Assembly (NCBI GenBank): GCA_964460845.1
Contig: CAYWRZ010000003.1
Span: forward strand, 124,001 to 188,000
Direction: 5' to 3'
Length of the DNA: 64,000 bases
Source of the DNA: CAYWRZ01 sp964460845
GTDB taxonomy: Bacteria; Bacteroidota; Bacteroidia; Flavobacteriales_D; UBA2798
A program made the position numbers and the translations under genes. The notes under the pieces were generated by a model. That model ran no database searches. It was not told the DNA's origin and saw only the letters and a list, made by a program, of their open reading frames with translations. This document shows, piece after piece, positions 48,058-56,928 of this stretch (position 1 is its first letter; the number at the start of each line of letters is the position of its first letter).

Positions 48058-48283
48058 GCGTAGAATAAAATCAAAATCACAGCACGAAGGTAAACGGAAC
48101 TTGATTACTCGTGACAAGGAAGGCCAAGATTATTTTGTTAAAAAGTAAATTATTGATATATAGTTGTTTGATAGCTATTTCCCCCTCCGTTTTAACAGGA
48201 TTAGAAGTAATACTTTTGTGAAGAATAGGGAAGGATTCTGTGCCTGAAAGTGAACAGGGCTTAATCCGTAAGAATAATTTAAT

Positions 48284-48314
48284 TTTGTTTTTGGCACTTT
48301 GCTTTCTTACTTTG
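48284..48314 (+). promoter_or_regulatory. promoter of IPExxxVDY-pyk genes
   Basis: TTTG (48284-48287), 19 nt, then TTACTTTG (48307-48314, one mismatch). It lies 14 nt before the ATG at 48329. A second full -7 match, TACTTTTG, is at 48211-48218. The remaining ABC-IPExxxVDY intergenic sequence shows nothing else. Confidence 0.5.
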
Positions 48315-48328
48315 AGGCGTATTGCGTT

Positions 48329-48748
48329 ATGACGAAGTTTCAATTGGATGTGGAATATGACTATGATTTCGATTTAATCGGGATTAGCTGCCATTCCAGA
48401 GACTACCGGCTTTGCTGGGCGCTCAATCAGCAATTGGGTACGGCCCTTGCCAAACGCGAAGAAGACATCGACCACAAGCCCCGTCGGCAAAACGAAGTGT
48501 CCGCCCACTCGTTTTACGAATACCAGGATGAAGACGACCGGGTGGAATATTTCCTGCTGGCTAACAAAAGCGGATCTTCTATGCTGGTACCCGAGCAAAA
48601 ACAGGCCGATTACCTGCTCTTGCTCCGCAATAATTATGTGGTGGAAATTGCAGAGCTGATTGCGCGGATCAAAGCGATCGACATTGTACTAACGGCATTC
48701 CGCATTGAAGTGGATACGCTTAAATCGAAAGAAAATCTAATTTTTTAA
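48329..48748 (+). CDS. IPExxxVDY family protein
   Basis: 139-residue cytoplasmic protein of a Bacteroidota-specific family named for a motif seen here as VPEQKQADYLLLL. N-terminal LDVEYDYDFDLIGISCHSRDYRLCWALN. Function unknown; in this phylum the gene is commonly placed next to pyk, as here. Start at 48329 fits the promoter just upstream. Confidence 0.85.
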   Translation: MTKFQLDVEYDYDFDLIGISCHSRDYRLCWALNQQLGTALAKREEDIDHKPRRQNEVSAHSFYEYQDEDDRVEYFLLANKSGSSMLVPEQKQADYLLLLRNNYVVEIAELIARIKAIDIVLTAFRIEVDTLKSKENLIF

Positions 48749-48761
48749 AACATATAGAAAG

Positions 48762-50183
48762 TTGAAAAAGACAAAAATTGTGGCCACGCTCGGCCCGGCA
48801 TCTTCGTCTCGTGAAGTGCTGAAAGAAATGATGCTGAAGGGAACCAACGTATTCCGTATTAACTTTTCGCACGGCAAATACGAACAGCACGGTGCCGTAA
48901 TTGATTCCATTCGGTCGCTGATTATCGAAACCGGCATACACGTATCCATTCTCGCCGACTTGCAGGGCCCTAAAATCCGTGTGGGTGAAATTGAAAACAA
49001 CGGCATTTTGCTCGAAGCCGGACAGGAACTGCGCATTACCACCAAAAAAATGGTAGGCGTACCCGGTAAAGTGTACCTCACTTACGCTTCTTTTCCTTAC
49101 GATGTAAAACCCGGAGAAAGTGTGTTGCTCGACGATGGTAAGCTGCTTATTGAGGTGATTTCTTCTAACGGAGTGGATGAGGTGCTTACCCGTGTGGTTC
49201 AGGGCGGCATACTGTCTTCTAACAAAGGCGTGAACCTGCCCAACACGAAAGTTTCCCTGCCCTCACTCACCGAAAAAGATCAGCAGGATTTGGAGTTTGC
49301 CCTCGAAAAAGAGGTGGACTGGGTAGGACTTTCCTTTGTCCGTTCGGCCCGCGACATTATTGAGCTCAAGCATATCATTGCTTCGAAGCAGCGCAAAGCC
49401 AAAGTGATTGCCAAAATTGAAAAGCCCGAAGCGCTCGAAGAGATCGACGATATTATTCACGAAACCGACGGCTTAATGGTGGCCCGTGGCGATTTGGGTG
49501 TGGAAATTCCTTTGCAGAACGTGCCGCTGATTCAGAAAATGATCATTCGTAAATGCCTGGCACAGGCCAAGCCGGTGATTGTCGCTACGCAGATGATGGA
49601 AAGCATGATTACGCAGATGACTCCCACGCGTGCAGAGGTAAACGATGTGGCCAACGCCGTGTTCGACGGAGCCGATGCCGTGATGTTGAGCGCCGAAACC
49701 TCGGTCGGGAATCACCCGGTAAAAGTGATCGAAACCATGGTCAAAATTGTGGAAGAAGCCGAAACTTTCGAAGGCATTTACCACAAAGAATCCATACCCA
49801 ACGATCGGTACAACGAGCGCTTTATTACCGATAGCGTTTGCTACAATGCGACCCGCTTAGCACAACGTGTGGGCGCTACCGCCATTATGACCATGACCCA
49901 CAGCGGTTATACGGCCTTTAAAATTTCGAGTCAGCGTCCCAAAGCCCATATCTTTGTCTTTACCGGCAACCGTAAGATATTAGACACCCTGAGCCTTGTA
50001 TGGGGCGTGTCGGGTATTTATTACGATAAAATGGTCAGTACCGACCATACCATAGCCGATGCCAAATACATGCTCAAAAAGCACAAGTTTGTGAACGAAG
50101 GCGATTTGGTAATCAACATTGCCAGCATGCCTATCGAAGAAAAAGGGAAATCGAATATGATCAAGCTGAGTCAGGTAGAATAA
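48762..50183 (+). CDS. pyk: pyruvate kinase
   Basis: Last step of glycolysis, PEP + ADP to pyruvate + ATP; 473 residues. Signatures: KKTKIVATLGPASSS, RINFSHG, KVIAKIEKPEA with the catalytic lysine, GLMVARGDLGVEIP and MMESMITQMTPTRAEV. The C-terminal allosteric domain is complete. No ATG is available before the conserved N-terminus, so a TTG start at 48762 is used, 13 nt after the previous stop. Stops 6 nt from a convergent gene. Confidence 0.96.
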   Translation: MKKTKIVATLGPASSSREVLKEMMLKGTNVFRINFSHGKYEQHGAVIDSIRSLIIETGIHVSILADLQGPKIRVGEIENNGILLEAGQELRITTKKMVGVPGKVYLTYASFPYDVKPGESVLLDDGKLLIEVISSNGVDEVLTRVVQGGILSSNKGVNLPNTKVSLPSLTEKDQQDLEFALEKEVDWVGLSFVRSARDIIELKHIIASKQRKAKVIAKIEKPEALEEIDDIIHETDGLMVARGDLGVEIPLQNVPLIQKMIIRKCLAQAKPVIVATQMMESMITQMTPTRAEVNDVANAVFDGADAVMLSAETSVGNHPVKVIETMVKIVEEAETFEGIYHKESIPNDRYNERFITDSVCYNATRLAQRVGATAIMTMTHSGYTAFKISSQRPKAHIFVFTGNRKILDTLSLVWGVSGIYYDKMVSTDHTIADAKYMLKKHKFVNEGDLVINIASMPIEEKGKSNMIKLSQVE

Positions 50184-50189
50184 GCCGGC

Positions 50190-51074
50190 TCAGTCCCATT
50201 TTTTGAGAAGCTGCTCTACCTGTCGGGCGTAGCTGCTTCCGAACAGATTGACGTGCACCAGCAAGGGGTATAGGTTAAAAATATCCACCCGGCTTTCCCA
50301 TTCCGGTTCCAGTGGACGGGCAGCCTGATAAGCTTCATAAAACGAGTTGGGAAAACCGCCGAAGAGCCGGGTCATGGCTATATCCACTTCGCGGTGACCG
50401 TAGTACGCGGCCGGATCGACCAATACGGGTTCTTGTGCCGTGCTGCACAGAAAATTACCGCTCCACAGATCGCCGTGCAGCAGCGCGGGCGGTTCGGGTG
50501 GGATTATCGAGTCGAGCCGGTTGAAAAGCGTTGCAAAACGTTTATGCAGCTTTTCGCTTATTCTTCTTTTATCGGTAGCCAGCTTCAGTTGAGGTTCGAG
50601 CCTGTCGCCGATAAAAAAGTCAATCCACGAACGCTGAAAAAGATTGGTTTGTTCGAGCGTGCCGATGTAGTTGGCGTGATCGAGTCCGAAATAGTCGGCG
50701 CTTTCTCCGTGCATGGCTGCTAAGCGATGACCGGCTTCGACGGCACATTCGTGAGAGGTTTTTTCCTCGTGTTCGATGTATTCGAGCAGCAGGTAACTAT
50801 AGGATCCGAAGTTACCTTCGGCCATTACGATCGGGATACGGAATTTACTGTGGCGGCGTAGCAGATCGAGTCCGCGCGCTTCGGCGGGGAACATGCCCGG
50901 ACAGTTTTCGGCAGCGTTGCGTTTCAGGAAAAAGCGACCGGAATCGGTATGGACCAAAAAACACTCGCTGATACCTCCTCCGGCAAGCGGTTCGCTGTGT
51001 GTAAGGGTAACGGTACGGCCGGATTTTTCCGTGAGCCGGTCACGAATATGCCCGGCGAAGGGACTTAATTCCAT
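50190..51074 (-). CDS. fructosamine kinase family protein
   Basis: Protein of the FN3K/ketosamine-3-kinase family, which phosphorylates sugars attached to proteins (deglycation). From the ATG at 51074 (MELSPFAGHIRDRL) it has 294 residues, the usual length; longer starts at 51113 and 51179 are possible. Motifs: GGGISECFLV, FFLKRN (ATP lysine), LLEYIEH, and the catalytic ALLHGDLWSGNFL (Asp base) with VDPAAYYGHREVDIAM. Confidence 0.9.
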   Translation of the reverse strand: MELSPFAGHIRDRLTEKSGRTVTLTHSEPLAGGGISECFLVHTDSGRFFLKRNAAENCPGMFPAEARGLDLLRRHSKFRIPIVMAEGNFGSYSYLLLEYIEHEEKTSHECAVEAGHRLAAMHGESADYFGLDHANYIGTLEQTNLFQRSWIDFFIGDRLEPQLKLATDKRRISEKLHKRFATLFNRLDSIIPPEPPALLHGDLWSGNFLCSTAQEPVLVDPAAYYGHREVDIAMTRLFGGFPNSFYEAYQAARPLEPEWESRVDIFNLYPLLVHVNLFGSSYARQVEQLLKKWD

Positions 51075-51167
51075 GAGCGTGTGTTGGCAGTGTGTTCCGA
51101 GGTTCGGAGCCATTAAGATACAAAAAATCGTGGGTCGGTCAATTTTCAGCATGCTTAGTGCTGCTTT

Positions 51168-51197
51168 TTTGCAATTCACAAAATTGTATTACCTTTG
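51168..51197 (+). promoter_or_regulatory. promoter upstream of ncRNA/tRNA-Ala
   Basis: TTTG (51168-51171), 18-nt spacer, TACCTTTG (51190-51197): an almost ideal Bacteroidota promoter. Transcription would begin near 51204, about 218 nt before tRNA-Ala, an unusually long leader for a tRNA. Confidence 0.65.
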
Positions 51198-51203
51198 TAC
51201 CCG

Positions 51204-51416
51204 GTTAGTGAAAGCTAATCACGTTCTTTAGAGGGATTTGCCTACAGGCGGCCAAAGCAAGCAGTGTTTGCGTTTTTGTGTTGCCACCGGGAATGCGCGG
51301 GCTCAGAGAGCCGTTCTTTCCGGGCGTTTTAACTGCCAAAGGCAGTTGGGGCGGGTTTGTAAATGCTCCTCTTGTTATGTATATCCCGGCGAATTATTTC
51401 GCTTTTTTTATATCCT
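51204..51416 (+). ncRNA. candidate structured non-coding RNA upstream of tRNA-Ala
   Basis: About 210 nt between a good promoter and tRNA-Ala with no credible protein. By eye it has several helices. GGTTAG pairs with CTAATC near the 5' end. AGAGG-ATTT (51230-51239) pairs with AAAT-CCTCT (51361-51372) and encloses 143 nt. Inside are GGCTC/GAGCC (51300-51312) and AACTGCC/GGCAGTT (51331-51347). The 3' end GCGAA-TTAT-TTCGC followed by seven T (ending near 51409) looks like an intrinsic terminator. The size is like 6S RNA, but I cannot confirm any Rfam family; it may only be a tRNA leader. Confidence 0.45.
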
Positions 51417-51418
51417 TT

Positions 51419-51495
<77 letters not shown>

Positions 51496-51506
51496 CTTCT
51501 TTTTTG

Positions 51507-51536
51507 TCCCTGCCATTTGGCGGGGATTTTTGTTTT
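51507..51536 (+). terminator. terminator hairpin, array copy 1
   Basis: TCCCTGCC-ATTT-GGCGGGGA (51507-51526) forms 8 pairs including one G-U, followed by TTTTTGTTTTT. It begins 12 nt after the tRNA-Ala 3' end, so it is the tRNA terminator. Confidence 0.85.
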
Positions 51537-51619
51537 TGATGGTGATCGCTTGCTTGTCCCGAATGCTTTCGGGAAAGAGGTCATCGGTTCGACTCCGATA
51601 TTCTCCACTTCTTTTTTTG

Positions 51620-51649
51620 TCCCTGCCCTTGGTGGGGATTTTTGTTTTT
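51620..51649 (+). terminator. terminator hairpin, array copy 2
   Basis: TCCCTGCC-CTT-GGTGGGGA: the same stem as copy 1 with C-to-T giving a G-U instead of G-C pair, so pairing is kept. T-run follows. Confidence 0.8.
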
Positions 51650-51713
51650 GGTGGTAAGCGCTTGCTTGTCCCGAATGCTTTCGGGAAAGAGGTCATCGGT
51701 TCGACTCCGATAT

Positions 51714-51813
51714 NNNNNNNNNNNNNNNNNNNNNNNNNNNNNNNNNNNNNNNNNNNNNNNNNNNNNNNNNNNNNNNNNNNNNNNNNNNNNNNNNNNNNNN
51801 NNNNNNNNNNNNN
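51714..51813. other. assembly gap (100 N) inside the tandem array
   Basis: Exactly 100 N. The bases on each side (GATAT before, TCTCCAC after) are the two halves of one repeat position, so the gap sits inside the array and the true number of units is unknown. Confidence 0.98.
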
Positions 51814-51831
51814 TCTCCACTTCTTTTTTTG

Positions 51832-51861
51832 TCCCTGCCATTTGGCGGGGATTTTTGTTTT
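51832..51861 (+). terminator. terminator hairpin, last array copy
   Basis: Same stem as copy 1 (TCCCTGCC-ATTT-GGCGGGGA at 51832-51851) with TTTTTGTTTTT; similarity to the unit ends just after it, so the array ends in a terminator. Confidence 0.85.
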
Positions 51862-51980
51862 TCCAATAAGGCGTTGTTATTCGGTTTGTTATAGTTAATT
51901 TAGTGAGGCTATCCTGAAATAAAGCTCCGGTTTCGCAGCATCGCAATAGGTTCAGGTATTATCCTTAAAGTTCCGAACAG

Positions 51981-52352
51981 ATGATACAGACAATAGCACT
52001 TATTCTGACGGCATTGGTAGCCCTCGAACACATATATATAGTGTGGATGGAAATGTGTGCCTGGGAAACGGCAGGGAAGAAAACGTTTGGAAAATCCTTG
52101 CCGGCCGAATTGTTTAAGCCTACCAAAGGCCTTGCTGCCAATCAGGGATTATATAACGGATTTTTGGTGGCCGGCCTTGTATGGTCTTTCCTTATTTCAG
52201 ATCCCGATTGGAGCTTTAATGTCCGTTTGTTTTTTTTAGCTTGTGTGGCGGTAGCCGGTATTTTCGGCGCCATAACCGCATCGCGGAAAATATTTTTTGT
52301 GCAGGGACTTCCGGCCATTTTGGCCATCCTGTTTACTCTGCTCTCTAAATAA
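51981..52352 (+). CDS. DUF1304 family membrane protein
   Basis: 123 residues with four membrane helices (about 3-22, 58-75, 83-102, 106-121). The conserved features are LVALEHIYIVWMEMCAWETAGKKTFG and AANQGLYNGFLVAGLVW. Function unknown. A stand-alone gene 120 nt after the tRNA-Ala array. Confidence 0.85.
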   Translation: MIQTIALILTALVALEHIYIVWMEMCAWETAGKKTFGKSLPAELFKPTKGLAANQGLYNGFLVAGLVWSFLISDPDWSFNVRLFFLACVAVAGIFGAITASRKIFFVQGLPAILAILFTLLSK

Positions 52353-52600
52353 GCTATTCGCTTAGCGCTGTTTTCCCAAACGAAGCCATCTTATTCCCGC
52401 TTCCCGATTCTCTTTTCATTCGTTTTTTCCTTATTCCGACGCAGTGTAGATAGTCATGAAACCCTCGCTATTAAAGGATTCTTCATGTAAATCTATTCTG
52501 ATCTGTTTTTTGATCAATCACCGGAAACTATTTAAATACCTTTTTATATTTATTTCGTATCTGAAAAAATTCAGTATTTGTTGTTTTAAAAAATGGTGTG

Positions 52601-53125
52601 ATGAAAAAACTGGTTTTACTTTTTTTATTTGCCGGTATGGTTGCGACCGGGGCTTCGGCACAGGGATCTTTTTCGCAGTCTGCGGGATTGTCCTTCTTTA
52701 GTGCCACGAATGCTACAGGCGCTGCGGGAACCTATTCTCCGCGTTATAATCTGCTCCAGATTTCGGATGAGATGACCTTTTCGATTGGTACTCATGCTTC
52801 GTTGGGCTTTTCGATGAACAGCAGATCGGGTGGTTCTTTGGTGTTGGATCTCCCGGCCATGGCAGAGTTGAATCTCGGTCATGCTTCCAGTGAAGACAGC
52901 GATGCCGGTTTCGGTGGATTTTTAGGTCTTGGTTTCGGATATAATCTTTTGGCCGGTGAGGGGCCTTTTGGAGGGTTCACTAACCAAGCTTATGGGCCTG
53001 TGTTGGGCGGGGGTATTCGGTTTGAGGTACTGCAACGTTCTTATTACCTCAGAGCATCGTATCTTATTAGTGTCAATCAAGGCCATAACAATGTGCTGGG
53101 GCTGGGTTTTGGGCTAGGGTTCTAA
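52601..53125 (+). CDS. exported outer-membrane-like protein
   Basis: 174 residues from ATG 52601 (a GTG just before is also in frame). Signal peptide 1-20 (GASAQ). Mature part glycine-rich with alternating strands (ASLGFSMNSRSGG, FGGFLGLGFGYNLL, YYLRASYLISVNQGH) and C-terminal LGLGFGLGF, which suggests a small beta-barrel. The upstream 248 bp hold a CTGAA-AAAA-TTCAG inverted repeat and no other clear signal. Confidence 0.65.
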   Translation: MKKLVLLFLFAGMVATGASAQGSFSQSAGLSFFSATNATGAAGTYSPRYNLLQISDEMTFSIGTHASLGFSMNSRSGGSLVLDLPAMAELNLGHASSEDSDAGFGGFLGLGFGYNLLAGEGPFGGFTNQAYGPVLGGGIRFEVLQRSYYLRASYLISVNQGHNNVLGLGFGLGF

Positions 53126-53191
53126 ATGTGTCATAACTGAAGCCTTTGAACCGTTTCGTTTCAGGAAAGGTATTAGGGCTTTGGTCAACTA

Positions 53192-53980
53192 TCAGCGCAC
53201 ATAAATTTCCCCAATCAGATAAAGCTTCCCCTTTCCGCTGAGCTCTACCCTGTCGTTCAGGTAGCGGCATTGCAGATGGCCTGTACGTGCCGAAAGCTGT
53301 ACGGCCGTAAGTTCCGTTTTACCCAATTGCTGCGCCCAGTAGGGCGTTAAGCTGGTGTGCGCCGAACCGGTTACGGGATCTTCATTAATGCCCGATTGCG
53401 GGGCGAAAAAACGGGATACAAAATCAACGTTTTCGCCCCGGGCGGTGACGATAACTCCCCGGCAATTCAGTCGGGCTATTTTATCGAGCGCAGGACGCAG
53501 ATCCTTGATTTCCGCTTCCCGAGCAAACACGAGCATATAGTCGGTTTTGCCTTTTAGCGCCAGTTGCGGACGAATATCGAAACAGGAGGCGAGATCTTCC
53601 GACAGTTCGATCGGGATAAGTATATCGGTTGGGAAATTGAGGGTTAGCCATTCGCCTTTTTTTGTAACGCTAAGCACACCGCTTCGGGGAGAGTAGAATT
53701 GAATGCGGTCGCCTTCATAATTTTCGTGGTTGAAGAGCACGTAAGCCGCAGCCAAAGTTGCGTGTCCGCAGAGATCGACTTCAACCGTAGGGGTGAACCA
53801 ACGCAAGGTATAGTGCTCGCCGTCTTTTACATAAAATGCCGTTTCGGCGAGGTTATTTTCTGCGGCTATTTTTTGCAGCAGATCATCGTCAGGCCATTTT
53901 TCGAGCGGACAAACGGCTGCCGGATTTCCCGAAAAAACCTGTTCGGCAAAGGCATCTATCTGATAAATTTTTTGTTTCAT
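53192..53980 (-). CDS. PhzF family isomerase
   Basis: 262 residues of the PhzF/YddE family (diaminopimelate-epimerase fold), which includes the phenazine isomerase and many proteins of unknown substrate. Seen: IYQIDAFAEQVFSGNPAAVC, catalytic Glu in NNLAETAF, DLCGHATLAAAYVLF, and EDPVTGSAHTSL. The ATG at 53980 is preferred over a GTG two codons upstream. No phenazine genes nearby. Confidence 0.9.
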   Translation of the reverse strand: MKQKIYQIDAFAEQVFSGNPAAVCPLEKWPDDDLLQKIAAENNLAETAFYVKDGEHYTLRWFTPTVEVDLCGHATLAAAYVLFNHENYEGDRIQFYSPRSGVLSVTKKGEWLTLNFPTDILIPIELSEDLASCFDIRPQLALKGKTDYMLVFAREAEIKDLRPALDKIARLNCRGVIVTARGENVDFVSRFFAPQSGINEDPVTGSAHTSLTPYWAQQLGKTELTAVQLSARTGHLQCRYLNDRVELSGKGKLYLIGEIYVR

Positions 53981-54006
53981 TTGCACGCTTGAGTGGAGGG
54001 AAGAAT

Positions 54007-54573
54007 TTATACGCGTAACAAGCCTCTAAATCCTCGGGCGGCATAGTACGATTCGGCGCCGTTGTGATAGATAAACACATGGCCGTAGCGCCAGTCACCA
54101 AAAATAGCACCACCGGCTTTTCGTATGTCGTCAGGTGTTTTTATCCAGCTCGAAGTTTTGGTGTCGAATTTACCCAGTGTTTGCAGTTCCCGGTATTCTT
54201 TTTCCGACAGCAGCGCTATTCCCATTTCGGCGGCTATGCCCTCTGCGCTGTGCCGGGGTTTATGTTCCTTTCGCGATTCGAGCGCTTCCGGGTCGTAACA
54301 GAGGCTTCGGCGCCCTTTCGGACTTTCGGGAGCACAATCACAGAACAGCAGTTCGCCCGATTTTTTATCACTACCTATCACATCCGGTTCGCCTTCGGTG
54401 AGTTCCATTTCCCGCAGCGACCAAAGCTTTTCGGGCTGGGCTTCCAAACGCGTTTGCACATCTTCCCATTCTATTCCTTTGTGACGGGATTTGTGTTTCT
54501 CAAAACGTGTTTTCAGCGTGCCGAGCAGCTCTTTTTTTTCTTCGGCCGACAATTGTTTTTTATTTTTTTTCAT
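54007..54573 (-). CDS. DUF4256 family protein
   Basis: 188-residue cytoplasmic protein recognised as DUF4256 by WEDVQTRLEAQPEKLWSLREM, FCDCAPESPKGRRSLCYD and the C-terminal FGDWRYGHVFIYHNGAESYY. Function unknown. Ends 26 nt after the start of the PhzF gene on the same strand side. The 279 bp upstream show no gene or clear promoter. Confidence 0.85.
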   Translation of the reverse strand: MKKNKKQLSAEEKKELLGTLKTRFEKHKSRHKGIEWEDVQTRLEAQPEKLWSLREMELTEGEPDVIGSDKKSGELLFCDCAPESPKGRRSLCYDPEALESRKEHKPRHSAEGIAAEMGIALLSEKEYRELQTLGKFDTKTSSWIKTPDDIRKAGGAIFGDWRYGHVFIYHNGAESYYAARGFRGLLRV

Positions 54574-54852
54574 CAGCTATCGATTTTTTAGGAATAAACT
54601 GTTTTTTAAAAGCGCTATAAAATGAACGCTAAGCACTTAAATTACCAATTAAAAAGCTTCGTCCTTGTAGGGTGGAGCAGATCGCATCCGATTCTTTTTA
54701 GACTGCGCTTAGTTTGTGCCATAAACCGTATCGCGCGCAACTTCTCATCGGGCTACAGCTTACAAATGTAGTGATGCGCCTACAAATTTTCAGCTTATTT
54801 TTTAAAAAAAGAAAGCCATAAGAATGGAAAAAGAAGATACAGCAAAAGGATC

Positions 54853-56805
54853 TTATAATCGCTTTATGCTTATGTTTTTTAAGTAAGCGCGTGCTTTACC
54901 TTTTAAAAACAGCCGTATTTCTAAAGGCCCTGTATAAGTATCTTTTAGCAAAAAAGTGAATGCCGCTTTTTTACGTAAATGCTGGCCGGGAGCGAGTGTA
55001 AATTCTTTTTTCCCCAGCACCTGAGCGCCGTAATTGTTAACTACATCTATGGAAAGAAAAGTTTCTGTGTCGTCGGCATCAAGTAAGCCGGTTTCAAAAT
55101 TAACCCGGTACTGACCTTTTCGAAGTCCGATAAAGGGTCCGAAAAAAAGAAAATCGTTAACCGGCTTTACCGAGTCATTTTTGATAAGTGCCTCTTGTCC
55201 ATTTAATTCCGGAATCGTACTCAGTTGCGAATGCCTGAGCTGGAACCACGACAAGGGTAATTCAAGGCTGTCGATAACCTTATACCGGCACAACTGAAGG
55301 CCGCGCAGGGTAAACGGGTCGCCTGCCCGGGCAAGAAAATAGCCGTGTTCGATACGGTTATCGGCAAAAGAGTCGAGCCAATGATTGCCTACAAGGTACA
55401 GCGTATCCTGTTGCATCACCGAGCTTACCATACGCCGGCCCCGTGGCGCTTCCGTATCCCAGGTAATGGCTTTGATTCGGTCGGGATAAACGGCGGCTAA
55501 GTTGTACGACATCCAATAATCGCCAAGTAGTCCGCAGTTGCCCAGTTCCAGACTTATTTCTTTGATTTCGGTGGCCGAAAGGTTTACCAGTGGGTGATAC
55601 TTTTCATTGCGCTGAATAAGGGCGTTTACACTGGCAGACAGTGTTACACAGAGCAGCAATCCGGCCGCCATTCGGTAAAGGATGCCTGAGCGCAACCGAT
55701 CGGTGCCCAGGCACAAGGTGATAAGCAGAAGAAAATAGCTAAACGTATAATAGCGGCTGTGATAGTCGTTGAGCTCTACCCAGTAAGAAGCGGTAACCGC
55801 TAAGAATGTGAGCACACTTGCGCCGAAGAAAAAAAGCCACAGCGTTCTTGAAGCAGGGTTATAAGCGCGTTTCCAGGCCGCATATCCAAACAGCAGCAGT
55901 AGCAACGCAATAAACACCGAATGGAAGGAAATCAGCACATTTCGGACAGTGAAAAGAAAGGTTCTTTTGATGCTGTCCACAACCGTCGAAAAGCCCGACT
56001 GTATATGCGATACAGGCGAGAATATGGTGTCGTACGAAATAGGATGCATTTCGGCATGGCTTTTGGCGAAAGACAGAAAAAGATAACCGCTAATAAGCGC
56101 TGCCAAAAAGGGCCATAAACCGGCCGACAAGCGTTTTTTATCGATCTGCACCGTTATTTCCTCTTCTTTCAGACTTGTGCGGATATAAGCGCGGAATAAC
56201 ACGATAAGGAACAGCGGAAGAATAAAAAGACCCAGATCGCTTATCCATACCGACAGCATAAAGCTCAGCGTCGAAAAAAAGAGTAATGCGTTATGCCTGC
56301 GCAACGAAATACCCGGTTTTCTTATTTTATTCCATAAGAACAGCGATAATCCCAGTAGAAAAAGCTGAGGTGCGTAGGGATGGCTTATTTGCAGATGAAA
56401 ATCAAAAGCCTGAAGCGGGAAAAACCAAAGTACACAGAGCAAAAGTTTTGGAAGTGTACGACCGATAAATGTGCTGATCAGCCAAAAACCGGCTGTCAGG
56501 AAAAGGTAGTGTACGATCGAAATGCTCCATATTGCAGAAGCGCCGAACCATTTTACCGGCAACGATGCCACCATAGGCACCAGGCTGCCGAGCCTGTCTT
56601 GTCCCCAAAAATAAAGGTCGTCGGGAAATTTAAAGTAATGTGCCATCAGCACGTGTATGGCGCTGTCGGACGAAAACCGCGCGTAAAAAACCGGGGCGAA
56701 TAACAAGAAAGAGGTCACGATCAGCAAGCCGACTGTAAGGCAGTAGCTATACTTGATTAGGTGAGGCGGAAAACTATTTTTTGATTTTTGAGGCGCTAAA
56801 GACAT
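54853..56805 (-). CDS. polytopic membrane protein, GT-C glycosyltransferase-like
   Basis: 650 residues with about ten to eleven membrane helices in the first 400 and a soluble beta-rich extracytoplasmic C-terminus (about 430-650). The first large loop holds FSSDSAIHVLMAHYF, in the place of the acidic motif of GT-C enzymes that use lipid-linked sugars. No closer family is recognised; glycosyl transfer to envelope glycans is an inference from layout only. Confidence 0.6.
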   Translation of the reverse strand: MSLAPQKSKNSFPPHLIKYSYCLTVGLLIVTSFLLFAPVFYARFSSDSAIHVLMAHYFKFPDDLYFWGQDRLGSLVPMVASLPVKWFGASAIWSISIVHYLFLTAGFWLISTFIGRTLPKLLLCVLWFFPLQAFDFHLQISHPYAPQLFLLGLSLFLWNKIRKPGISLRRHNALLFFSTLSFMLSVWISDLGLFILPLFLIVLFRAYIRTSLKEEEITVQIDKKRLSAGLWPFLAALISGYLFLSFAKSHAEMHPISYDTIFSPVSHIQSGFSTVVDSIKRTFLFTVRNVLISFHSVFIALLLLLFGYAAWKRAYNPASRTLWLFFFGASVLTFLAVTASYWVELNDYHSRYYTFSYFLLLITLCLGTDRLRSGILYRMAAGLLLCVTLSASVNALIQRNEKYHPLVNLSATEIKEISLELGNCGLLGDYWMSYNLAAVYPDRIKAITWDTEAPRGRRMVSSVMQQDTLYLVGNHWLDSFADNRIEHGYFLARAGDPFTLRGLQLCRYKVIDSLELPLSWFQLRHSQLSTIPELNGQEALIKNDSVKPVNDFLFFGPFIGLRKGQYRVNFETGLLDADDTETFLSIDVVNNYGAQVLGKKEFTLAPGQHLRKKAAFTFLLKDTYTGPLEIRLFLKGKARAYLKNISIKRL

Positions 56806-56928
56806 TCCAAAAACAAGTTCAACAAAATAATAAAAAAGGGCTAATCAGTCTGTTAAACTTGCAAATAAACAAATATCCGGACAAGTTGTAGAATTTATTC
56901 CCAGTTTGGAAATCTGAAGTGCAAACTA

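Larger units (their letters stand above)
51496..51861 (+). repeat. tandem array of 112-bp tRNA-Ala-derived units
   Basis: After the tRNA, a 112-bp unit repeats at least twice (51496-51607; 51608 into the N gap), and the array ends with a partial copy (51814-51861). In each unit, in order: CTTC plus a T-run, a terminator hairpin, TTTTTGTTTTT, a degenerate D-arm-like stretch, CGCTTGC (identical to the tRNA anticodon stem 5' strand), a hairpin TCCCGAA-TGCT-TTCGGGA in place of the anticodon loop, and then GAGGTC with the complete T-arm and acceptor 3' strand of tRNA-Ala, identical to the tRNA. The unit therefore looks like a tRNA-Ala copy with a rebuilt anticodon arm. Frames across it encode nothing plausible. 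Confidence 0.9.

Noticed and set aside
52456..52701. 81-codon plus frame before the gene at 52601
   Set aside because: Overlaps the signal peptide of the real gene in another frame and has a Cys/Phe/Lys-rich random composition.
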